From contig JAUHYY010000026.1 of assembly GCA_030426295.1 (NCBI GenBank), positions 1 through 12,355 on the forward strand: 12,355 nucleotides of DNA. The letters run 5' to 3'. Origin of the DNA: a bacterium. Lineage in GTDB: Bacteria > Patescibacteriota > Gracilibacteria > UBA1369 > GCA-2718715. The notes under the pieces were generated by a model that saw only the letters and a program-made list of their open reading frames with translations, did not search any database and was not told the origin of the DNA. Below are positions 6,806 through 12,355 of this stretch, piece after piece. The first letter of the stretch is position 1, and each line of letters starts with the position of its first letter. A program made the translations under genes and the position numbers.

Positions 6806-6823
6806 ACGTTTGGTGAGAGTCAA
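6793..6823 (-). promoter_or_regulatory. Candidate MerR-type promoter with 19-bp spacer
   Basis: TTGACT (6818-6823) and TATGCT (6793-6798) are separated by exactly 19 bp, the overlong spacing typical of promoters activated by MerR proteins. The spacer contains the short dyad TCAC-n5-GTGA (6804-6816), about 2 bp off centre. The box lies directly upstream of the MerR-TipAS gene, suggesting autoactivation that would also drive pabC, folP, the PTPS gene and folK. TATGCT is a weak -10. Confidence 0.33.
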
Positions 6824-7058
6824 ATCTATTTAGTTGAGAGTCTGGATTATATTCATCAAGAATTTCTTGTAGGATTTTTTTAAGCTGTCTTCTATTAATA
6901 GCAATTTGTATTGAGGTTTTTGAATCTGATTCGTTTGTTTCTACAATGTATTGCTGGTTTGGGTATGCTCTGATAGTTATGTCTGCCCAAGATGGCATTA
7001 TGATAGACGCTCCAGGATTGTATCTTGGGATGCTGTCCATTACTTCATGTATAGTCAT
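6804..7058 (-). CDS. Small hypothetical protein, 84 aa
   Basis: I do not recognise this protein. It is cytoplasmic by appearance (no signal peptide or membrane segment), with a probable strand-rich N-terminal half (PGASIIMPSWADITIRAYPNQQ, then VET and TSIQIAI) and a helix near the C-terminus (RRQLKKILQEILDEYN, about 56-71). It lies between pabB (58-bp gap) and the MerR gene (36-bp gap) on the same strand. Its last codons contain the -35-like TTGACT of the candidate MerR promoter. Another ATG seven bases upstream is in a different frame, so this start is the best choice. The even codon use and operon position support a real gene, but nothing shows a function. Confidence 0.65.
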   Translation of the reverse strand: MTIHEVMDSIPRYNPGASIIMPSWADITIRAYPNQQYIVETNESDSKTSIQIAINRRQLKKILQEILDEYNPDSQLNRFDSHQT

Positions 7059-7116
7059 CTACCATGGATTTCTTTAGAAGGATCAATGGTAGCGTTATGT
7101 GAGTGATTCATGCAAG

Positions 7117-8364
7117 CTATAGAGCTTTTTTTAGGTTTTCAGCTTTGATTAAGGTTTCATCGTATTCGCTGAGTGGGTCTGATTGAATTGTAATTCCCCC
7201 ACCAGAGTGAAAGCTTACTTTTTCGCCTTCCATCCAGATTGTTCTGATTAAAATATTGAATTGGCTGTTGCCGTTTATGTCTATGTATCCAAGTGAACCG
7301 CAATAGCATCCACGTGGAGTTGGTTCTAGGTTGTGTATGATTTGGCTTGTTCTGATTTTTGGGCAGCCGGTTACTGATCCGCCAGGGAATAGAGCTTCGA
7401 ATACTTCTTTGAAACTAGTATTTTTTGGTAGTTCTGCATCGATTTGTGAGATTGTGTGATGTACGTTTGTGTAGCTTTCTATGTATCGGTGTTTGCTTAC
7501 TTTTACTGATCCTGGGATTGCGATTTTACCGAGGTCGTTTCTTTCTAAGTCGACTATCATTTCTAGTTCTGCTTGGTCTTTTTTAGAGTCGAGTAGGATT
7601 TGTGGATCTTCTGATTTTTTTAGCGTTCCTTTGATTGGGAAAGTTGAGATTTGGTTTTGAGTTTTTACATAAAGACATTCAGGTGAATTTGAGATAACTG
7701 AAAAATTGGCTGTATGAAGAAGGCCATCATGAGGGGATGGGTTGTTTTGGTGAAGCTCGTTGTAGATGTCTTGTGTTAGTTTTTTCGATGACGTAGTGAA
7801 TTCTTGAGCTAGGTTTACTTGATATGTTTCACCTTTTTCTAGATGTTCACGAACTTTTTGTAATTTTTTTTCGTACTGTTTTTTAGTTAGGTTCGATTTT
7901 AGTTTGTCGGTGAGTTTTTGATTAAGCAGTGATGGGTTTGGAGTGTCAGCAAGTGCTTTTTCGTTTATTACTTTGTAGTTTTTGTCGTTTATGTTGAATT
8001 CAGTTGGTAGGATTAGGTAGAAGTCTGGGCAGTTTGGATTTTCTTGTTTTACTTCTAGGTTTAATAATTTGAGTCCAAACTCAAAAGAGAAAAATCCCAT
8101 TAATCCATATTGGAAATGAGATTTTGGTGGCGGTACATCGAATTCTGGTTTTTCTAGAGTGTTTATGAAGTTTGATACGAACTCTAGCGCTTGGTTTGGT
8201 TTTAGTGCTAGCTCAAAACTTTGCTCAGCATGGAGTAAAGAGAGGAGCCCGTTTTTATATTCGAGAATAACTGAAGGTTTTGAACCTGTTATTCCTTTGT
8301 AATGCGCGTAAGGTGTCGGGTGAAAATTAAGCTTCACGTTCGTCTTGTACGTAAACGAATTCAT
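7117..8364 (-). CDS. pabB: Aminodeoxychorismate synthase component I
   Basis: PabB aminates chorismate to 4-amino-4-deoxychorismate, which PabC then converts to p-aminobenzoate. The 415-residue protein has the chorismate-binding domain: GETYQVNLAQ at 178-187, SPE at 227-229, PIKGT at 243-247, MIVDLERNDLG at 269-279, GSVTGCPK at 329-336, RGCYCGSLGYI at 351-361 and GGGI at 388-391. The Lys in PIKGT marks PabB; anthranilate synthase TrpE has PIAGT. The N-terminal region (about 1-150) is shorter and more divergent than in E. coli PabB. No PabA glutaminase is fused or adjacent, so ammonia may come from a shared glutaminase elsewhere. The ATG lies 38 bp inside ndk with a weak AAGAG upstream; a GTG nine codons later has no better site. 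Confidence 0.93.
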   Translation of the reverse strand: MNSFTYKTNVKLNFHPTPYAHYKGITGSKPSVILEYKNGLLSLLHAEQSFELALKPNQALEFVSNFINTLEKPEFDVPPPKSHFQYGLMGFFSFEFGLKLLNLEVKQENPNCPDFYLILPTEFNINDKNYKVINEKALADTPNPSLLNQKLTDKLKSNLTKKQYEKKLQKVREHLEKGETYQVNLAQEFTTSSKKLTQDIYNELHQNNPSPHDGLLHTANFSVISNSPECLYVKTQNQISTFPIKGTLKKSEDPQILLDSKKDQAELEMIVDLERNDLGKIAIPGSVKVSKHRYIESYTNVHHTISQIDAELPKNTSFKEVFEALFPGGSVTGCPKIRTSQIIHNLEPTPRGCYCGSLGYIDINGNSQFNILIRTIWMEGEKVSFHSGGGITIQSDPLSEYDETLIKAENLKKAL

Positions 8365-8812
8365 ATTCGCTCTTCATGTAGTCGAATAATTCATCTTTGG
8401 CGAAGAATCTAGATACTTCTGCTTGAGCACTTTCTAGTGAGTCAGAAGCATGAATTACATTACATGCAACACTCATTGCGAAGTCACCTCTGATTGATCC
8501 TGCTTCAGCATCTCTTGATTTTGTAATACCTGTAATAAGTCTTACAGCGTTTACTACTTCAAGACCTTCAAGACACATAGCTACTACTGGAGAGCTTTGC
8601 ATGAAGTTGCTTACACCAGGGAAGAATGGTTTGTCTGCAATGTGAGCGTAGTGTTCTCTTAAGATTGCGTCATCAAGGCTCATCATTTTCATTCCAACTA
8701 GTTTAAGTCCTTTCTTTTCAAATCTGCTAAGGATTTCACCAACTAGACCTCTTTGAATAGCGTCTGGCTTGATAAGTACTAATGTTTTTTCTTTGATTCC
8801 TGAGAATTCCAT
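8327..8812 (-). CDS. ndk: Nucleoside diphosphate kinase
   Basis: Ndk moves the gamma phosphate from ATP to other (d)NDPs through a phosphohistidine. The 161-residue protein starts with the typical TLVLIKPDAIQRGLVGEIL (10-28), has KPFFPGVSNFM at 61-71 and SIRGDFA at 106-112, and carries the active-site NVIHASDS at 118-125 with catalytic His121. It is some 15-20 residues longer than common bacterial Ndk, through a short N-terminal extension and an acidic tail that runs into the pabB overlap. The ATG has no Shine-Dalgarno; the 42-bp gap to the upstream peptidase gene contains heptanucleotide repeats. Assignment secure. Confidence 0.95.
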   Translation of the reverse strand: MEFSGIKEKTLVLIKPDAIQRGLVGEILSRFEKKGLKLVGMKMMSLDDAILREHYAHIADKPFFPGVSNFMQSSPVVAMCLEGLEVVNAVRLITGITKSRDAEAGSIRGDFAMSVACNVIHASDSLESAQAEVSRFFAKDELFDYMKSEYEFVYVQDEREA

Positions 8813-8820
8813 ATTTGATA

Positions 8821-8841
8821 GTTAATAGATAATGGATAATT
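8821..8841 (+). repeat. 7-bp tandem repeats in the ndk leader
   Basis: Three heptads (gttaata, gataatg, gataatt) occupy half of the 42-bp gap between the M16 peptidase and ndk. The first two are identical to units of the run inside folK. They end nine bases upstream of the ndk start and so lie in its leader. Confidence 0.6.
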
Positions 8842-8854
8842 GTTTTTAGTTTGA

Positions 8855-10114
8855 TTACTCGAAACTGAGTTTCAGATCATCTACTTTATACGGTCCAATC
8901 ACGTTTAAGTAAAGGTTTTCTTTTGTGAATAACTGCTCAGTTAAAGCTTGAATATCTTCAGGTGTCACTGATTCGATTTTTTGGATTATGTCATTTGGAT
9001 CGTCGATATTGTTATGAAGAAGTTCTTGTCTACCAAGCATGTGAGCGTATTCTTCCGAGTCTTCGAGTCTTAATACTATTTTACCTTTTAAGTATTCTTT
9101 TGCTTTTGTTAGTTCTTTCTCATCTATAAGTTCACCTTTGATGTTCTTGTATTCACGAGCGATTGCGTCGATAGCATCTTGGATTCTTGTAACGTCTACA
9201 CCTGCTCGAGTTGAGATTAGGCCGACATCTGTGAATGAGTCAGTAGATGTTCTAACGTAGTAGCAGAGCCCTTGAGCTTCACGAACATTTAGGAACATTC
9301 TTGAACTCATGTTTCCACCTAGAACTGTAGCTAGAAGTTTTTGAGTCCATTCATCTTTGTGTCTGTATGGTAGACCTTTGAATCCCATTACGAGATGGGC
9401 TTGTTCTGTTTTCTTTGTTGTAACCATTAAGTGTTCTTCAGATAGGCCTTCTTCGAATGGTTTGAATTCAAGTTTTTTTGAGTCAGTGATTAGTTGGAAG
9501 TATTCCTTAGTCATTTCTACTGCTTTGTCGTGGTCGATGTTACCAACGATTGAGATCACTGTGTTGTCTGGAGTGTAGAGTGACTCTTGATACTCTTGGA
9601 ACTGTTCTTGAGTTACTGTGTTGATAAGTTCCTTTGTTCCGATTTGGTCCCATCCAATTGGTTGGTTTCCGAATACTTGTTGTTCGAAGTTCCATCCAAT
9701 TTGATACATTGGAGTATCTTGGTACATGTTTAGCTCTTCTAGAATTACACCTCTTTCTTTATTGATTTCTTCTGTGTCGAATCGAGCATGGATTAGCATG
9801 TCTGAAAGTACGTCCATTGCTACGTTTATTTTTTCTGCAGCAACTTTTACGTAGTATCCAGCATATTCTTTACCGGTGAATGCGTTGAAGTCTCCACCTA
9901 CTGAATCAATTGCTTCTGAAACTTCTTTCGTGTTTTTGTATTTTTTTGCTCCTTTGAAGAACATGTGTTCTAAGAAGTGAGAGATTCCGTTCATTTCTTT
10001 TGTTTCGTATCTAGACCCAGCTCCTACTAAAACAAGAACTGTTACTGATTGAGTTCCTTCTAGTTTTTTGGTTAGGATTCTAAGTCCGTTATCGAGTTTG
10101 GTTAGTTTATGCAT
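8855..10114 (-). CDS. M16 family zinc metallopeptidase (pitrilysin/MPP-like)
   Basis: With the start chosen here the protein has 419 residues: an M16 N-terminal domain with the inverted zinc motif HFLEH (His46, Glu49, His50), the distal Glu in RGVILEEL (126-127), and an M16C domain containing FLNVREAQGLCYYVRTS. This resembles mitochondrial processing peptidase beta and Bacillus YmxG: single-unit, about 420 residues, probably acting as a dimer on short peptides. No signal peptide is seen, so it is probably cytoplasmic. The reading frame stays open to 10207, but the extra 31 residues (with YPLSVSYIPYPVF) are translated heptanucleotide repeat and have no family counterpart. The Met at 10114 directly precedes the conserved KLDNGLRI. 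It is the first gene of the minus-strand block, divergent from the PBP. Confidence 0.92.
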   Translation of the reverse strand: MHKLTKLDNGLRILTKKLEGTQSVTVLVLVGAGSRYETKEMNGISHFLEHMFFKGAKKYKNTKEVSEAIDSVGGDFNAFTGKEYAGYYVKVAAEKINVAMDVLSDMLIHARFDTEEINKERGVILEELNMYQDTPMYQIGWNFEQQVFGNQPIGWDQIGTKELINTVTQEQFQEYQESLYTPDNTVISIVGNIDHDKAVEMTKEYFQLITDSKKLEFKPFEEGLSEEHLMVTTKKTEQAHLVMGFKGLPYRHKDEWTQKLLATVLGGNMSSRMFLNVREAQGLCYYVRTSTDSFTDVGLISTRAGVDVTRIQDAIDAIAREYKNIKGELIDEKELTKAKEYLKGKIVLRLEDSEEYAHMLGRQELLHNNIDDPNDIIQKIESVTPEDIQALTEQLFTKENLYLNVIGPYKVDDLKLSFE

Positions 10115-10121
10115 GTGAGTA

Positions 10122-10169
10122 AATACAGGATACGGGATATAGGATACAGATAGGGGATACAAGATACAA
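10122..10169 (+). repeat. 7-bp tandem repeats (gatacag family) in the M16 peptidase leader
   Basis: Seven units sit in phase except for one 6-bp unit: aatacag, gatacgg, gatatag, gatacag, ataggg, then gatacaa twice. They begin eight bases upstream of the chosen peptidase start and account for the spurious N-terminal extension of that frame. They share the gata core with the folK and ndk runs. Confidence 0.65.
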
Positions 10170-10197
10170 GCCACGGGTTGAACGACAGTATTTACAT

Positions 10198-10218
10198 CTC
10201 GTATCAATATCTCGTATT
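10198..10218 (-). repeat. Inverted copies of the gatac heptad repeat
   Basis: ctcgtatc (10198-10205) and ctcgtatt (10211-10218) are the same repeat in opposite orientation. In minus-strand RNA, GAUACGAG from 10198-10205 can pair over 8 bp (one G-U) with CUUGUAUC from 10156-10163 or 10163-10170, giving a leader hairpin with a loop of about 27-34 nt. Confidence 0.5.
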
Positions 10219-10231
10219 AATTTCCTGTCAA
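10203..10231 (-). promoter_or_regulatory. Candidate promoter for the M16-ndk-folate block
   Basis: A perfect TTGACA lies at 10226-10231 on the minus strand. The -10 at 17-bp spacing (ATTGAT, 10203-10208) is poor, so this is tentative. The resulting leader of about 80-90 nt would contain the inverted heptad repeats. The two divergent -35 boxes are 10 bp apart and back to back. Confidence 0.28.
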
Positions 10232-10241
10232 TGCTAGCTAA

Positions 10242-10269
10242 TTGATAAACCGCTGATTTATAATAGAAT
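10242..10269 (+). promoter_or_regulatory. Candidate sigma70-type promoter for the PBP gene
   Basis: TTGATA (10242-10247) and TAGAAT (10264-10269) are each 5/6 matches to consensus, with a 16-bp spacer. A perfect TATAAT overlaps at 10259-10264 but has no -35 at good spacing. A start near 10276 would give a leader of about 19 nt before the ATG at 10295. Confidence 0.4.
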
Positions 10270-10294
10270 AGAGTACCTAATAGATCGAGTTTAT

Positions 10295-12355
10295 ATGGTC
10301 CAAACAGAACAATATTCCAGAAGATTGAGTTTCTTATTAATTTTCTTTATCGCGTTCTTTTCGGTAATTGGAATTAAGCTTTTTTATCTGCAGGTTGTTA
10401 AACATAATTTTTACCTACAGAAAGCGCTTGCTGATCATCAAGGGTACACTGAATTAGATTCAAGGAGAGGTGAAATTTATCTTCAGGATTATCATTCTTC
10501 AGGTGATTTTAGGGTTGCAACGAATACTACTCTTGATACTGTGTTTGCTGATCCTTTCTTAATTGAAGATCCGCTTTTTGTTGCAGATAATTTGTATCCG
10601 CTCTTGTTTGATGCGAAGATTGCTCAACGTGCTGAAGAAAATAGGCTTAAAGAACAGCGTAAAACTTTACCAGCAGATTTAACTGAAGAAGAGGTTAACG
10701 ATATTTTGAAACCAAAGAGTTTAGAAGAGTTAAAGCTAGAGTTTAGAAATGAAGTGCTTGGTAAAATTAGCCAAAAAGTAAGACAGCAAATTATTTTGTA
10801 TACTGATCCAGATGACTCGATTAGGTCTAAGGTAAAAGCTTTAAGGTTGCCAGGTATTGAAGTACAAGATAAGCAAATAGTTGCTTTCCCGCCGCAAATT
10901 ACTGATACAAAAGAGTATGCTGGTAAGTTAACAGCGATTTTAGAAATTGAACCTGAGAGACTTGAAAAACTTTTTGAAGGGCAGAATAGATATACTGTTC
11001 TTGCGCGAAAGATTGAGCCTGATAATTCAGAGAAAATTCGTGAACTTGTTAAGAATGATAAAGAGGCTTATCGAGGTATAGGTTTTGAGCAGAAGTCTTA
11101 TAGGTTTTATCCAGAGAAGAGACTTGCTTCTCAGGTTCTTGGATTTGTGGATAGTCAAGGTGGTCGATATGGTGTAGAAGAATCTTATGACGATTTGCTC
11201 AAAGGGCGACCAGGTTTGTTTAAGACAAAGCTTGATGGACTTGGTAAGCAAATTACTGTTGGTAATGATACTGTTATTAAACCAGCAGAAGATGGAAGTG
11301 ATGTTTATTTAACTATTGAAAGATCGGTTCAGATGGAGGTTGAAAGGCTGCTTGAAGAAAAAGTTAAAGAAACTGATGCTGATGGTGGTCAGGTGATTGT
11401 TATGGAGCCAGATACCGGAAACATCTTGGCGATGGCGCATTATCCAACTTATGATCCAAATGAGTTTTGGACTGCTCTTGATACTGAAGAAGTTTTCTTA
11501 GAAGACCTTTATAAAGATGAAGAAGAGCTACAAGAGGGAACAGCTAATCCAGAGTTAGAGTCTCGTCAAAATGAAATCATCACATTTAATTATGCAAGTG
11601 GTGATGAGCACTATTTGATTGTTGATGATAAGCTTGATAAGCGACTTAGAATTCTGCCAGTTAAATCTGAAAAATCGGGTGAAACTTATTATGAAAAATT
11701 CAAAAACGAAGTAGGAGCAGCTGTTTACAGAAACAGATTAGTCCAAGATATTTATGAGCCTGGTTCTGTATTTAAGGCAATTACTATGGCTGCTGCGATT
11801 GATGATGGAAATATTACACCAAATGATACGGTTAATGATACAGGTCCAATAAAAGTTGATGAGTTTTGGATTGATAACGCTTTGAGTAAACATTATGGAA
11901 TCATTACTATGACGCAGGTTCTTGAGACTTCTAATAATATTGGTATTGCATGGATTACTCAGAAACTTGGTCGTAATTTAATGTATTCGTATATTAAGAA
12001 ATTTGGATTTGGTTTAAGAACTGATGTTCAGCTCGAAGGTGAGAAGACTGGTAAAATTGAATCCTTTACTACTTGGGCTGATTCTGAGCTTGTGACACAT
12101 GGTTTTGGTCAAGGTATTTCTGTTACACCTTTGCAAATGATCACTGCTTTTGCTGCACTAGCTAATGATGGAGTTTTGCTTCAGCCAAACTTAGTTAAAC
12201 AGTTAGTTCATAGCGACGGTACAATTGAAGAAATTGATCCAGTTATTGTAAGAAGAGTTGTGTCTAAGAAGACTGCTGATACTTTAGTTGCGATGCTTAC
12301 TTCTGTTGTTGAGAATGGTCAAGCAAAAGGCGCACTTGTAGATAATTATTTAGTT
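10295..12355 (+). CDS. ftsI: Class B penicillin-binding protein (FtsI-like transpeptidase), 3'-partial
   Basis: The frame runs from ATG 10295 to the right edge: 687 codons, no stop. Residues 11-32 form one transmembrane helix after a short basic cytoplasmic tail, so the rest is outside the membrane. The dimerisation domain contains RRGEIY and an FtsI-like YRFYPEKRLASQVLGFVD and YGVEESYDDLLKGRPG. In the transpeptidase domain the serine motif is SVFK (Ser491, Lys494) in EPGSVFK and the SxN motif is SNN at 546-548; the KTG motif should lie just past the window. Two oddities stand out: the usual RNG after RGEIYD is missing, and about 87 residues (392-478), rich in Glu and Asp, separate DPNEFW from RNR, where typical PBPs have a few to about 25. 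It should cross-link peptidoglycan in septation; a PBP2-type elongation role cannot be excluded. Confidence 0.92.
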   Translation, partial: MVQTEQYSRRLSFLLIFFIAFFSVIGIKLFYLQVVKHNFYLQKALADHQGYTELDSRRGEIYLQDYHSSGDFRVATNTTLDTVFADPFLIEDPLFVADNLYPLLFDAKIAQRAEENRLKEQRKTLPADLTEEEVNDILKPKSLEELKLEFRNEVLGKISQKVRQQIILYTDPDDSIRSKVKALRLPGIEVQDKQIVAFPPQITDTKEYAGKLTAILEIEPERLEKLFEGQNRYTVLARKIEPDNSEKIRELVKNDKEAYRGIGFEQKSYRFYPEKRLASQVLGFVDSQGGRYGVEESYDDLLKGRPGLFKTKLDGLGKQITVGNDTVIKPAEDGSDVYLTIERSVQMEVERLLEEKVKETDADGGQVIVMEPDTGNILAMAHYPTYDPNEFWTALDTEEVFLEDLYKDEEELQEGTANPELESRQNEIITFNYASGDEHYLIVDDKLDKRLRILPVKSEKSGETYYEKFKNEVGAAVYRNRLVQDIYEPGSVFKAITMAAAIDDGNITPNDTVNDTGPIKVDEFWIDNALSKHYGIITMTQVLETSNNIGIAWITQKLGRNLMYSYIKKFGFGLRTDVQLEGEKTGKIESFTTWADSELVTHGFGQGISVTPLQMITAFAALANDGVLLQPNLVKQLVHSDGTIEEIDPVIVRRVVSKKTADTLVAMLTSVVENGQAKGALVDNYLV

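Noticed and set aside
7114..7132. AAGCT-n4-AGCTT followed by seven T on the plus strand, terminator-like
   Set aside because: It lies antisense to the last codons of pabB, there is no plus-strand gene to terminate, and the stem is only 5 bp and AT-rich.
7117..8364. Anthranilate synthase TrpE
   Set aside because: The motif is PIKGT, not PIAGT, and the neighbours are folate genes, not tryptophan genes.
10115..10207. N-terminal extension of the M16 peptidase frame to the ATG at 10207
   Set aside because: The 31 extra residues are translated heptad repeat, have no counterpart in the family and no ribosome binding site; Met at 10114 directly precedes the conserved domain.
10122..10218. CRISPR array
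   Set aside because: Units are 7 bp with no unique spacers and no cas genes are present.

Overview
The window is AT-rich bacterial DNA that reads cleanly in the standard code. TGA serves as a stop, including in the ATGA overlap between the MerR and pabC genes, and long frames run without in-frame TGA. Genes overlap heavily, almost no start carries a Shine-Dalgarno sequence, the first gene encodes a surface-type protein of a kind I associate with candidate-phyla-radiation genomes, and the class B PBP is divergent. Together these suggest a Patescibacteria/CPR-type organism that is unusually well equipped for biosynthesis (Peregrinibacteria-like). This placement is inference, not proof.

Layout. 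(1) Positions 1-1911, plus strand: the 3' part of a large beta-rich, probably exported protein. (2) Positions 1901-10114, minus strand: a tightly packed block of twelve genes that looks like one long operon or a few nested ones. In transcription order it holds an M16 zinc peptidase, ndk, pabB, a small unknown gene, a MerR-TipAS regulator, pabC, folP, a PTPS/QueD-family gene, folK, a transketolase-N-like gene, a DUF192 protein and a transketolase-Pyr-like gene. (3) Positions 10115-10294: a divergent promoter region with heptanucleotide repeats. (4) From 10295 to the window edge, plus strand: a class B penicillin-binding protein (FtsI-like), 3'-truncated.

How the genes fit together. PabB and PabC make p-aminobenzoate from chorismate. 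FolK activates 6-hydroxymethyl-dihydropterin, and FolP joins it to p-aminobenzoate to give dihydropteroate. FolB (dihydroneopterin aldolase) is not present; a PTPS homologue with adjacent Cys and Glu at the active site sits between folP and folK. It is a good candidate for the PTPS-III bypass that makes 6-hydroxymethyl-dihydropterin directly from dihydroneopterin triphosphate. FolE, a PabA glutaminase, FolC and DHFR are not in the window.

The most unusual items are that PTPS gene; a split transketolase-like pair whose catalytic motifs are eroded and which is interrupted by DUF192; a family of degenerate 7-bp tandem repeats seen at three places, one of them apparently inserted in frame in folK; and a drug-sensor-type MerR-TipAS regulator inside the folate gene run, preceded by a candidate 19-bp-spacer promoter.
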